Assembly (NCBI GenBank): GCA_022728415.1
Contig: JAIJJM010000056.1
Location: 1-9,444, forward strand
Direction of reading: 5' to 3'
Source: Collinsella sp.
GTDB lineage: Bacteria > Actinomycetota > Coriobacteriia > Coriobacteriales > Coriobacteriaceae
Length of the DNA: 9,444 bases
Made by a program: the position numbers and the translations under genes. Below, piece after piece: positions 1 to 5,973 of the stretch. How positions within the stretch are numbered: the first letter of the stretch is position 1; every line of letters begins with the position of its first letter. Below the pieces are notes generated by a model. That model was not told the origin of the DNA, made no database searches, and saw only the letters and a list, made by a program, of their open reading frames with translations.

Positions 1-395
1 GTCATGGCGTCCTCGGGCTCGGGGGTCGGCGCGTTGTCGCGCTGGTAGGTCAGACGCATGGCGACCTTAAAACGCTCGTCGCGGCGCTTGACAAAGCTGC
101 GCTGCTCGGCGACTTTGCGCATTTTCCAGTAGGTGCGGATGCCCTTTTTCTCGACTGCCTCGGGATAGCCGGCGAGCACGAACGTCTCCTCGCCTACTTT
201 GTACTGCAGCAGCAGTTTTTGGTTTTCGTCCATGAGCAGCGGCTTGCCGGCGAGCATGGGCGCGCTCATAAGGAAGTACGCCTCGTCCAGGTCCTCTTTG
301 TACGTAGCGAGCATGTTGAAGTCGGTTTTTTGGCCCATGGGCACGTCGAATGCCACCTGAAGCTTAGTCCCCGACGTTATCTGTTGCTCTGCCAT
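1..395 (-). CDS. YcgR-like PilZ domain protein (5' part, runs off left edge)
   Basis: The frame opens at an ATG (393-395) behind a strong ribosome binding site, GGGGAG, 5 nt upstream. It stays open for 131 codons to the window edge, so the C-terminal part is missing. Residues about 8-95 look like the YcgR-type N-terminal PilZN domain: a beta-rich stretch including AYFLMSAPMLAGKPLLMD, then LLLQYKVGEETFVLAGYP. Residues 104-108 are RRDER, the RxxxR arm that opens PilZ domains and binds cyclic-di-GMP, followed by FKVAMRLTY. The second PilZ signature, D/NxSxxG, would lie beyond the edge and cannot be checked. Members of this family are c-di-GMP receptors; YcgR itself brakes flagella. No flagellar gene is visible here, so the output could be something other than motility. 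Confidence in a PilZ protein is good; confidence in its role is low. Confidence 0.82.
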   Translation of the reverse strand, partial: MAEQQITSGTKLQVAFDVPMGQKTDFNMLATYKEDLDEAYFLMSAPMLAGKPLLMDENQKLLLQYKVGEETFVLAGYPEAVEKKGIRTYWKMRKVAEQRSFVKRRDERFKVAMRLTYQRDNAPTPEPEDAM

Positions 396-453
396 GTATT
401 CTCCCCTAGTCGCGGGCGCCGATATCATCGTCGTGCGCGATGCGCATTGGGCT

Positions 454-476
454 ATTGTACCTGCTTTGCTGCAGGT
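454..476 (-). promoter_or_regulatory. Candidate -10 and adjoining palindrome upstream of the PilZ gene
   Basis: On the minus strand TACAAT (459-454) fits a -10 box and would give a leader of about 50 nt to the PilZ start. No good -35 is seen at 16-18 nt. Overlapping the upstream edge is a perfect 6-bp inverted repeat, ACCTGC (459-464) and GCAGGT (471-476) on the plus strand with a 6-nt spacer, which could be an operator. Apart from this and the direct repeat copy at 558-588, nothing is recognisable in 396-628, and no intrinsic terminator for the gene ending at 629 is evident. Confidence 0.3.
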
Positions 477-557
477 TTCGATGTGCAGTGCGTGAAATGG
501 CGGGATGCGGGGCGCGGATGAACGTGCGCTGAAGCGGCTCGGCAGCGGGCACCACTC

Positions 558-588
558 GAGCGTGAATTTTTGGACGGTCGGATAATCC
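558..588. repeat. Direct repeat copy 1, downstream flank of the AlbA_2 gene
   Basis: Positions 566-588 match 2423-2445 in 22 of 23 bases (core TTTTTGGACGGTCGG, then AT versus AA, then AATCC). Over 558-588 versus 2415-2445 the match is 28 of 31. Both copies have the same orientation. This copy lies 40 nt beyond the stop of the AlbA_2/HATPase gene and the other lies upstream of that gene, so the pair brackets it. The element could be a dispersed intergenic repeat of this genome, or the ends of an inserted cassette. No transposase or integrase is present. Confidence 0.75.
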
Positions 589-628
589 ACGCTCGTGCAG
601 TAGCCACAGTCGCCGCCATCGACACTCG

Positions 629-2104
629 CTAGCGCATCTGCGCTGCACGCTCCGTTAGTCGATACTTGCGATTGCGGCTCGTCGCCGCTGCCGTAGGCTC
701 AATCTCGCCCTGAGCAATAAGCGCATTAACGCGCGTCCTAACTTGAGAGACGGTAAGCCCCGTGCGCTCTGCCAGCTCGCGCGTTCCCAACTCGTCATAG
801 CGCTTGAGGGCCGCCATGATCAGGTCCCCACCATGATCGACCGGCTCGATCTTTGAACGGTAAAGTACGACCTTGAACCGATCGAACCCCGGGCAGAACA
901 GGGGCTCGGCCAGACCATGCGCGCGCATGGCATCGATCATCATCGGGATGCCCGAACCGTTACCCTCAGCCGGCGAACCTGCGCCATCCGGCAGCGGGAC
1001 AATCGACATGAGTTTCACGAGCGTCGCGTTACGGCATCGGGAACTGCCGTCAAACAAGTTCTCGCGAGTCTTCCCTCCATAAAGGCCGCCGGGATTCGTC
1101 ACCTCGATACGGTCATCAAAAACGTCGACGGCGATCGATTGCCCACAGAACCGATCCCCGTATTCCCTGTGGATAACCGCGTTGGCGACTGCCTCGCGCA
1201 GGACCTCCTCGGGAATCTCCAGCGAGTCGATACGCGAGATGCCTTGGACGGTCGAGGTGCGGCGCAGGTTTTTGGCGACGGCCGCGACAGCATCCGAGAT
1301 CATCTCGCCCAACGCTCCCTCACAGATTGTGCGGTCCATGAACCTTAGTGGTCCCGCAGCTCCCTTTTGAGTTCCCACGTGGACAGCCACATCAATGAAG
1401 AGCTTGGGATAGAACTGCTGAGGGTAAACGCCCGCGGCAAGGAGGCCGGCCTTGGTAACATTGCCCTGGAAGTCGAGGAAATTCAGACGCTTCATCTTTG
1501 TCTTCTTGTCCGCCGCACCGCGCATCGCTCGAGGCGTCAACGAATAGGCACGCTCTATCGTGCGGTCGACTAGCGACTCGTCGAGATCGCCCGCACTCGT
1601 GCCGGGCACCGTATCGCGATCGCTAGGACTCGTCCGTTCATATGACGACAGTGCCAAAACCTCGGTCGACGAAAGCGGGACATCTTTGTCATCGATGCGT
1701 TTGTAGCTGCCACCTTGAGTGCCCCGCTCTATGACATAGCAAGGCTTGCTCGACGGGTCGAGCTCCTCAATCGTGATGACCAGAACCACGGTGCCCTGGA
1801 GCTCCACGCGCTCAATGGTGTATTTGGGCGGATTGGCCAGCTTTCCGCGACCGCCGGCATCGCCCATGCCCGCCACGAATTGGTTGAGCACTTTCTCGGT
1901 CTCAAAGTTTGCAACTGGGACAAAACCCGCGCGCTCGCTCACTCCGAGTACGATGATGCCGCCGGCGGTGTTTGCGAAAGCGCTGACCGTTTCCCATACG
2001 TCGCGGGAAAGCGTCGTGGCGCTCTCCTTGACCTCGACGTTAAGATCGTCCGAGCCCATGCGCCTTAAAGACTCGAGCAGACCGGTCAGTTCGTTTTCAT
2101 TCAT
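629..2104 (-). CDS. AlbA_2 (Schlafen-type) / HATPase_c_4 / winged-helix predicted regulator, COG2865 type
   Basis: A 491-residue protein from the ATG at 2104, chosen because AAAGGA lies about 8 nt upstream; the in-frame GTG at 2110 is too close to that site. Numbering below is from this ATG. The N-terminal AlbA_2 domain shows EVKES (about 24-28) and TVSAFANTAGGIIVLGV (39-55), the putative nucleic-acid-binding Schlafen core. A C-terminal GHKL-type ATPase module (HATPase_c_4) shows EAVANAVIHREY (304-315, N-box) and GNGSGIP (381-387, glycine box). A winged helix follows (about 428-485, with TRELAERTGLTVSQVRTRVNAL). Family members of this length are usually annotated 'ATP-binding protein' or 'RecG-like' and are thought to be transcriptional regulators; the in vivo function is mostly unknown. 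The gene stands alone and is bracketed by direct repeats. The elaborate upstream palindromes suggest autoregulation through the C-terminal helix, which is inference. Confidence 0.9.
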   Translation of the reverse strand: MNENELTGLLESLRRMGSDDLNVEVKESATTLSRDVWETVSAFANTAGGIIVLGVSERAGFVPVANFETEKVLNQFVAGMGDAGGRGKLANPPKYTIERVELQGTVVLVITIEELDPSSKPCYVIERGTQGGSYKRIDDKDVPLSSTEVLALSSYERTSPSDRDTVPGTSAGDLDESLVDRTIERAYSLTPRAMRGAADKKTKMKRLNFLDFQGNVTKAGLLAAGVYPQQFYPKLFIDVAVHVGTQKGAAGPLRFMDRTICEGALGEMISDAVAAVAKNLRRTSTVQGISRIDSLEIPEEVLREAVANAVIHREYGDRFCGQSIAVDVFDDRIEVTNPGGLYGGKTRENLFDGSSRCRNATLVKLMSIVPLPDGAGSPAEGNGSGIPMMIDAMRAHGLAEPLFCPGFDRFKVVLYRSKIEPVDHGGDLIMAALKRYDELGTRELAERTGLTVSQVRTRVNALIAQGEIEPTAAATSRNRKYRLTERAAQMR

Positions 2105-2154
2105 CTGCACGTCCTTTCGCTCGGTTCTGCGAAGAATGCCGCGAATAGATTTCC

Positions 2155-2176
2155 CTCGTCTCTCAGTTATTTCTCG
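2155..2176. repeat. Partial third copy of the TCTC-type motif
   Basis: The sequence beginning CTCGTCTCTCAGTTATTTCTC matches 2350-2370 (CTCGTCTCTCATTTATCTCTC) in 19 of 21 positions. It lies between the AlbA_2 gene start and inverted repeat copy A, so the leader carries more of the same half-site sequence. It lacks the matching right arm, so it is a single arm and not a hairpin. Confidence 0.6.
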
Positions 2177-2235
2177 TAATTATCTCTCATCTTTCTGTTA
2201 TCTCTCGTATTAGATATGAGTGAAAGATGAGAGAT
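2167..2235. repeat. Inverted repeat unit, copy A (between candidate promoter and AlbA_2 gene)
   Basis: This 69-bp unit resembles 2331-2399 (about 57 of 69 identical by eye) at a constant offset of 164 bp. Its palindrome spans 2182-2235. The outer arms ATCTCTCATCTTTC (2182-2195) and GAAAGATGAGAGAT (2222-2235) pair perfectly over 14 bp, or 15 bp counting the flanking T/A; the inner part is imperfect. The AT-rich half-sites (ATCTCTC) recur in both orientations. It lies within the likely 5' leader of the AlbA_2 gene and could act as a DNA operator, an RNA hairpin, or both. Confidence 0.8.
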
Positions 2236-2255
2236 AAGATATCTCTACCTGCTTC

Positions 2256-2284
2256 ATTAAATCATGTTTTTGCTGGTGGAACAA
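2256..2284 (-). promoter_or_regulatory. Candidate promoter for the AlbA_2/HATPase gene
   Basis: On the minus strand TTGTTC (2284-2279) is followed after 17 nt by TTTAAT (2261-2256), which matches five of six -10 positions and carries an extended TGA just before it. Transcription would start near 2249, leaving a leader of about 145 nt that contains inverted repeat copy A. Copy B lies upstream, so the promoter sits between the two palindromes. The -35 is weak (three of six). Confidence 0.45.
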
Positions 2285-2330
2285 TCGATATTGAGACAAT
2301 ACCATGGTTGCTTGTCTCTTTGCTGCTGGG

Positions 2331-2399
2331 CTATCTCTCGTAATTATCTCTCGTCTCTCATTTATCTCTCAGCTTAGAGATGAGTGAGAGACGAGAGAT
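2331..2399. repeat. Inverted repeat unit, copy B (long palindrome upstream of candidate promoter)
   Basis: The palindrome has arms 2346-2369 and 2376-2399 around a 6-nt loop (CAGCTT). The 24-bp arms pair everywhere except two positions that become T-G in one strand, so a plus-strand RNA would pair along the full arm. The 17-nt segment 2336-2352 (TCTCGTAATTATCTCTC) is repeated exactly at 2172-2188. Two arm positions differ from copy A in both arms at once (A-T to G-C and T-A to C-G), so pairing is conserved while sequence changes. Confidence 0.82.
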
Positions 2400-2414
2400 G
2401 CGTGAGTGATGCAT

Positions 2415-2445
2415 GAGCCTGGATTTTTGGACGGTCGGAAAATCC
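2415..2445. repeat. Direct repeat copy 2, upstream flank of the AlbA_2 gene
   Basis: Partner of 558-588 in the same orientation, about 1.86 kb away (22 of 23 identical over the core 2423-2445). It begins 16 nt beyond inverted repeat copy B and ends 8 nt before the terminator of the phosphotransferase locus. The interval between the two copies therefore contains exactly the AlbA_2 gene and its control region. Confidence 0.75.
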
Positions 2446-2452
2446 CTCAAAC

Positions 2453-2490
2453 AAAAAACGGGGCTGGCCTTACGCCGAGCCCCGTTTTCA
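2453..2490 (-). terminator. Intrinsic terminator after EIID
   Basis: The arms 2455-2465 and 2478-2488 (AAAACGGGGCT and AGCCCCGTTTT) pair perfectly around a 12-nt loop. On the minus strand the hairpin is followed by a run of six T, about 45 nt past the EIID stop. The A/T tracts on both sides mean it could also stop plus-strand transcription. Confidence 0.88.
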
Positions 2491-2533
2491 AACGGTCAGT
2501 TAGTTATCCAACGCGCGAGCATAGCAGTCAACA

Positions 2534-3382
2534 TTACGCCGCCGCAAACACTCCCAAGCCCGTTCCGATGATACAGATTGCGAAGATGCCCAAGATGATC
2601 CAAATGGTCTTGACGCCCTTTTTGTACAGGGCAACGCAAGCGAACGTCGCCAGCAAGGGCAGCAGACCGGGGAAGATCGAATCGAACAGATCCTGCAGGA
2701 CAATTTCCGAACCACCCACGTCAAAGATCAAAGCAGTGGACAGTGAGACCTGTGCCGCAATCATCGCGCCAATGACGGTCATTCCGAGGACACCGGCAGC
2801 ATGCGTCATGCGAGACATAAGGTTGTTCGCTTCAGACTGCTGCAAGAACTTGGTTCCCAAGTCGTAACCCAGATGGGCGGCGACGATACGCGTTGCAAAG
2901 TTAATCACGGAGTAGATGAGCGCGTACACGATGGGGCCGAGCGGGTTGCCCGTCGAAGCGATGCCAATACCAATGCCGGCGGCAACCACGCGGAACGTAC
3001 CCCAGTAGAACGAATCGCCGATGCCGGAAAGCGGCCCCATGAGACCAACCTTCATGGCGTTAATCGAGGACGTGTCGAAGTTCTCATCGGCAGCCGCCTG
3101 CTCTTCCATCGAAACCGTTAGGCCAGCTACAAACGGAAGCACATGAGGCGTGATGTTAAAGAACTCGGTATGGCGATCGAGCGCCGCATAGTAATCGTCG
3201 TCGTTAGGATAGATCTTTCGCAGGGGCTTCTGAATGGTGTACATGAAGCCCATTGCCATCATCTTGTCGTACGACTGCGAGCACTGGCTCGTAAACTGGC
3301 GAAGGAACATGCTCCGATACATATCGGGGCTCATAATCGCGTCCTTCTTGGCCTCTTTGAGGTCGGTGTTCTGGGTAGCCAT
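2534..3382 (-). CDS. PTS mannose/fructose/sorbose family, EIID membrane subunit
   Basis: A 282-residue protein of ordinary length for PTS EIID (EIID-AGA/Man family). With EIIC it forms the membrane channel that carries and releases the sugar during phosphorylation. Family features in order: an N-terminal cytosolic helix region (MYRSMFLRQF, 21-30), ITPHVLPFVAGLTVSMEEQ (about 77-95), the conserved GPLSGIGDSFYWG (116-128), then hydrophobic segments to a C-terminal anchor ending GLGVFAAA. The ATG overlaps the EIIC stop in a TAATG junction. Its Shine-Dalgarno (GGAGG, 7 nt upstream) lies inside the last codons of EIIC, so the two are probably translated together in equal amounts. It is the last gene of the transcript. 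Substrate cannot be read from this subunit alone. Confidence 0.95.
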   Translation of the reverse strand: MATQNTDLKEAKKDAIMSPDMYRSMFLRQFTSQCSQSYDKMMAMGFMYTIQKPLRKIYPNDDDYYAALDRHTEFFNITPHVLPFVAGLTVSMEEQAAADENFDTSSINAMKVGLMGPLSGIGDSFYWGTFRVVAAGIGIGIASTGNPLGPIVYALIYSVINFATRIVAAHLGYDLGTKFLQQSEANNLMSRMTHAAGVLGMTVIGAMIAAQVSLSTALIFDVGGSEIVLQDLFDSIFPGLLPLLATFACVALYKKGVKTIWIILGIFAICIIGTGLGVFAAA

Positions 3383-4155
3383 TAGAAGTCCTCCTCTTCA
3401 TCTGCAGCAACCGCCTGCGGACCGGACGAGCCCTCGCGGAAGGCCAGGAGCAGCGCGACGCAAATGGCAGCTGCGGCGACGCCGATAACGTCCATCTTGA
3501 GGTAGATGACCATAATGAATCCCAGGAACAGCCAGGGAAGAAGCTTGTTATCGCCCATGGTCCTGATAAGGAGTGCGAAGCCGATGCAGACCATGACGCC
3601 GGATGCAACGTTGAGGCCGTCCATCACAAACTGCGGAATCGCGTTGAGCGCATTGTTGATGAGGTCGGCACCAAAGAACAGCGAGCCAAACACCAGCAGT
3701 GCAGACGGAATGCCAATCGACAGCGGCACGATGGTCAGATGGTACAGATTCGCCTTGGCAAGATCGCGATTTGCCAGAGCGGTCTCAATCTTCTTGCAGG
3801 CAAAGGCACCCGGAACGGCGTAGCAGAAGTTGCGCCACACCTGAAGGAAGACGGAGACGGGAAGGGCGAGCGCGACGGCAGTTGCCGTGCCCGTACCCGT
3901 AATGACGGCAAACGCGCAGCCAAGCACGCCGGAGGCATAGACCTCGGGAGGAACCGCCGCGCCGACCATGATGGCGCCCATGAACATGGACTCCAAAGCA
4001 GCGCCGACGATAACGCCCTGCTGGACATCGCCAAGAATCAAGCCGACAAACAGGCTCGTAAACAGCGGACGACCAAGCATCGTAATGCCAAATAATTGCT
4101 CGTCCATGGACGCAATAAATGCGACCAGTGCAACTAGAAGATACTGGACAACCAT
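3382..4155 (-). CDS. PTS mannose/fructose/sorbose family, EIIC membrane subunit
   Basis: A 257-residue integral membrane permease subunit. The ATG at 4155 is preferred: GGGG lies 9 nt upstream, whereas the longer frame would begin at a TTG (4164) directly abutting that site. Family features are the N-terminal segment VVQYLLVALVAFIASMDEQ, the loop LFVGLILGDVQQGVIVGAAL, several further hydrophobic spans, and MDVIGVAAAAICVALLLA near the end. It recognises substrate together with EIID. The C-terminus is an acidic tail, ADEEEDF, strikingly like the end of EIIA in the same locus. The GAA/GAG codons of this tail also contain the ribosome binding site of EIID. A 13-bp hairpin lies just upstream, between this gene and the deglycase. 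Confidence 0.95.
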   Translation of the reverse strand: MVVQYLLVALVAFIASMDEQLFGITMLGRPLFTSLFVGLILGDVQQGVIVGAALESMFMGAIMVGAAVPPEVYASGVLGCAFAVITGTGTATAVALALPVSVFLQVWRNFCYAVPGAFACKKIETALANRDLAKANLYHLTIVPLSIGIPSALLVFGSLFFGADLINNALNAIPQFVMDGLNVASGVMVCIGFALLIRTMGDNKLLPWLFLGFIMVIYLKMDVIGVAAAAICVALLLAFREGSSGPQAVAADEEEDF

Positions 4156-4176
4156 TTCGATCAACCCCAGAAATAG

Positions 4177-4215
4177 GTCTGCAGGCGAGGCATTCTGCGC
4201 AGCTCGCCTGCAGAC
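4177..4215 (-). other. Perfect 13-bp inverted repeat between deglycase and EIIC
   Basis: GTCTGCAGGCGAG (4177-4189) and CTCGCCTGCAGAC (4203-4215) are exact reverse complements around a 13-nt loop. On the minus strand the hairpin is followed by CTATTTC and not a T tract, so it does not look like a full intrinsic terminator. It fits an intercistronic RNA stabiliser, processing site or partial attenuator, placed 21 nt past the deglycase stop and 21 nt before the EIIC ATG. Confidence 0.75.
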
Positions 4216-4236
4216 AACCGCAGCAATTTGAGAGGA

Positions 4237-5271
4237 TTAGTAGTTCATCTGGTGATAGTAACGACGCGTGGTGAGCGGGTGGTTACGGACGTGCTCGAGA
4301 TGGCAGCTCAGACGCTCGGTGATGGTGTAGGTGACCATCGGGGAGACGATCTTGCGGAACTCGGGGTCGCTGAACGGCAGCTCGACCTCGGCGGTGTCGA
4401 ACTTGTTCACGCGGACGTTGACGCCCTTCTCGTCGGCGAGCATGTGAGTGAAGTTGTCCACGCGGTCCATGAGCTTACGGGTGTCGTCCTCGCCGTAGAG
4501 CATGATGAGGCTCGTGCCCTCCTCGCACAGCTCGATGGTGCCGTGGAAGAACTCGGCGGCGTGGATGGACTTGGTCTTGATCCACTGCATCTCCTCGAGG
4601 ATGCACATGGCGTAGTCGTAGGCCTCACCCCAGAGCATGCCGGAGCCAATCACCATGTGGTAGTCGGTGTCCTTGAAGTCCTCGGCCATGGCGGCGCAGC
4701 GCTCGTCCTGAGCGTCCTTGGCCTTGATGAGGTACGGAGCGATGTTGCCGAACTCCTCCATGAAGGTGTCGTACTTGGGGAAGGCGCCGGCGTTCTTGAG
4801 GAAGCGGGCGACCAGCGTGATCTGGTAGGTGTAGATGGCCTCGCACAGGACGTCGTCCTCGGCGAAACTGAAGAACTTGTAATCGGCGTACTCGGTGGCC
4901 GGAGTGTTGTCGTTGGAGACATACATCAGCGTGCGGGCGCCCTGCTCCTGGCAGAACTTGGCAGCCTCAATGATCTCGGGGGTGGTGCCGGTACGGGTAG
5001 AGAAGACGCAGACCGAATCCTTGTTGAAGGTCTTGGGCGGGCACGCGAGGAACTCAGCGGCGATCTCGCAGTGGACGTCGACGTCGGCCGTGGTGGTCTC
5101 GACCCAATACTTCATCGGGAGCGTGTGGGCCCAGGTGCCGCCGCAGCCGATGAAGAAGATGTTGGAATAACCCTGCTCGCAGACCTCGTCCACGGCAGCC
5201 TCAATCTGAGGACGGAGAGCGAGGGCATCGCTCACAACCTTCTCGTAACGAGGCTCATCGAAATTGAACAT
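4237..5271 (-). CDS. SIS-domain sugar-phosphate deglycase, FrlB/FraB-like
   Basis: A 344-residue cytosolic enzyme with two SIS domains. The first (about 35-165) carries IGCGGTWAHT (41-50) and STRTGTTPEII (91-101), the phosphosugar-binding loop. The second covers about 200-320. Compared from memory with E. coli FrlB (fructoselysine-6-phosphate deglycase), the blocks AEFFHGTIELCEEG and the ending RRYYHQMNY line up. E227 and H243 are 16 apart, the spacing I recall for the catalytic Glu and His of FraB/FrlB. Such enzymes cleave a phosphorylated Amadori compound to hexose 6-phosphate plus amine. The start has a good site (AGGAG, 6 nt). Codons are almost all C/G-ending with GAG for Glu, more biased than its neighbours, suggesting high expression. 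It could instead act on another aminosugar phosphate (AgaS or GlmS-like isomerase), which I think less likely. Confidence 0.88.
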   Translation of the reverse strand: MFNFDEPRYEKVVSDALALRPQIEAAVDEVCEQGYSNIFFIGCGGTWAHTLPMKYWVETTTADVDVHCEIAAEFLACPPKTFNKDSVCVFSTRTGTTPEIIEAAKFCQEQGARTLMYVSNDNTPATEYADYKFFSFAEDDVLCEAIYTYQITLVARFLKNAGAFPKYDTFMEEFGNIAPYLIKAKDAQDERCAAMAEDFKDTDYHMVIGSGMLWGEAYDYAMCILEEMQWIKTKSIHAAEFFHGTIELCEEGTSLIMLYGEDDTRKLMDRVDNFTHMLADEKGVNVRVNKFDTAEVELPFSDPEFRKIVSPMVTYTITERLSCHLEHVRNHPLTTRRYYHQMNY

Positions 5272-5291
5272 CCCTTACTCCTAACTCACTT

Positions 5292-5312
5292 GGATGAACC
5301 CTTCATTCATCC
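5292..5312 (-). other. Small hairpin in the deglycase mRNA leader
   Basis: GGATGAA (5292-5298) and TTCATCC (5306-5312) are exact reverse complements with a 7-nt spacer. They lie just downstream of the predicted transcription start, so the deglycase mRNA would begin with a short stem. This could protect the 5' end or act as an operator; the sequence does not decide. Confidence 0.4.
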
Positions 5313-5318
5313 CATGAC

Positions 5319-5349
5319 GTTATAATACTTTATATAACCAACTATGCAA
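5319..5349 (-). promoter_or_regulatory. Candidate promoter and operator of the deglycase-EIIC-EIID transcript
   Basis: On the minus strand TTGCAT (5349-5344) is followed after 16 nt by TATTAT (5327-5322, five of six -10 positions), giving a leader of about 44 nt. An inverted repeat GTTATA-N8-TATAAC (5319-5338) covers the -10 and part of the spacer, a place where a bound GntR-type repressor would block initiation. An intrinsic terminator lies immediately upstream, so this promoter is probably needed for expression of the downstream genes. Confidence 0.5.
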
Positions 5350-5382
5350 GAACTATTTCAGATTTTTTCGATTTTCTTTAAT

Positions 5383-5413
5383 AAAAAGCCCGCCGATCAA
5401 ATGATCGACGGGC
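5383..5413 (-). terminator. Intrinsic terminator after EIIB, inside the locus
   Basis: The arms 5388-5399 (GCCCGCCGATCA) and 5402-5413 (TGATCGACGGGC) pair over 12 bp, with one G-U wobble in the minus-strand RNA, around a minimal loop. On the minus strand the stem is followed directly by TTTTTATT. It lies 51 nt past the EIIB stop and separates EIIA-EIIB from deglycase-EIIC-EIID. The loop is very tight, so the tip may open. Confidence 0.8.
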
Positions 5414-5464
5414 ATAGGCATAGAGTGTCAGTTCAATAAATACCGAACACCAGCATGTTTTCGG

Positions 5465-5938
5465 CTAAAAAACGTCCTTGGCAAACACCTTAGCGTCATT
5501 GGGAACCTGACGGATTTCGATGGCCACGTCATCGCCCAGAAGCTCTTGGATATGCTCGGCATCTTTCTCGGTCGCGAAGATTGCAGGGGTCGGATGAAGC
5601 GTGGTCTCAGGAGTCTTTCGGGTTCCACCCAGATTGATCTCTTTGATGTCTTTGCAGCCCTTAGCGAGACGATAGACATCTTCAATCGTCTCAGCGATGA
5701 TAAAAAGCGAATACTTGTCGGTAACGCCGCTGTTGAGCGCCTCGATAGCAGCGTCAACATCCTTGATGACGAGCTTCACGCCGTTGGGGCGGGCGAGCCT
5801 CAAGGCCGCCTTCCTCATGTCATCTTTTGCCACCGCATCGCTGGCAAGCAGGATGCAATCTACATCCAAAGCATGAGTCCAGGACATGGCAACTTGGCCG
5901 TGAATCAGTCGGTAATCAACTCTCGTAAGCTTAATCAT
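5465..5938 (-). CDS. PTS mannose/fructose/sorbose family, EIIB phosphocarrier
   Basis: A 157-residue cytosolic EIIB that takes phosphate from EIIA and passes it to the sugar held by EIIC/EIID. I prefer the ATG at 5938 (MIKLTRVDYRLIHGQV): GGAG lies 9 nt upstream, while the in-frame ATG at 5947 directly abuts that site. H13 in DYRLIHGQV is the phosphorylated histidine of this family. NLGGTRKTP (102-110) is the conserved loop near the active site. Length is normal for a free-standing EIIB of the sorbose/mannose type; it is not fused to EIIA. It follows EIIA with about 70 nt between them, filled by a near-perfect palindrome. An intrinsic terminator follows the gene. Confidence 0.95.
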   Translation of the reverse strand: MIKLTRVDYRLIHGQVAMSWTHALDVDCILLASDAVAKDDMRKAALRLARPNGVKLVIKDVDAAIEALNSGVTDKYSLFIIAETIEDVYRLAKGCKDIKEINLGGTRKTPETTLHPTPAIFATEKDAEHIQELLGDDVAIEIRQVPNDAKVFAKDVF

Positions 5939-5973
5939 CGTTATCATCTCCGCACGTGATAAAGGGACTGACA

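Noticed and set aside
406..648. 80-codon minus-strand frame between the AlbA_2 gene and PilZ
   Set aside because: It overlaps the AlbA_2 stop, covers the direct repeat and the PilZ promoter area, has no ribosome binding site and has an Arg/His-rich composition typical of chance frames.
2155..2399. CRISPR array from the repeated TCTCTC motifs
   Set aside because: The units are two inverted repeats and a partial arm at irregular spacing, not multiple direct repeats with uniform unique spacers, and no cas gene is present.
2406..2867. 153-codon plus-strand frame
   Set aside because: It runs through the intrinsic terminator and then antisense to EIID; no ribosome binding site or domain.
4228..5325. 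365-codon open frame on the plus strand
   Set aside because: It is antisense to the SIS deglycase and rich in V, G, L, D and E as expected from reversed biased codons. It has no family match and no good ribosome binding site.
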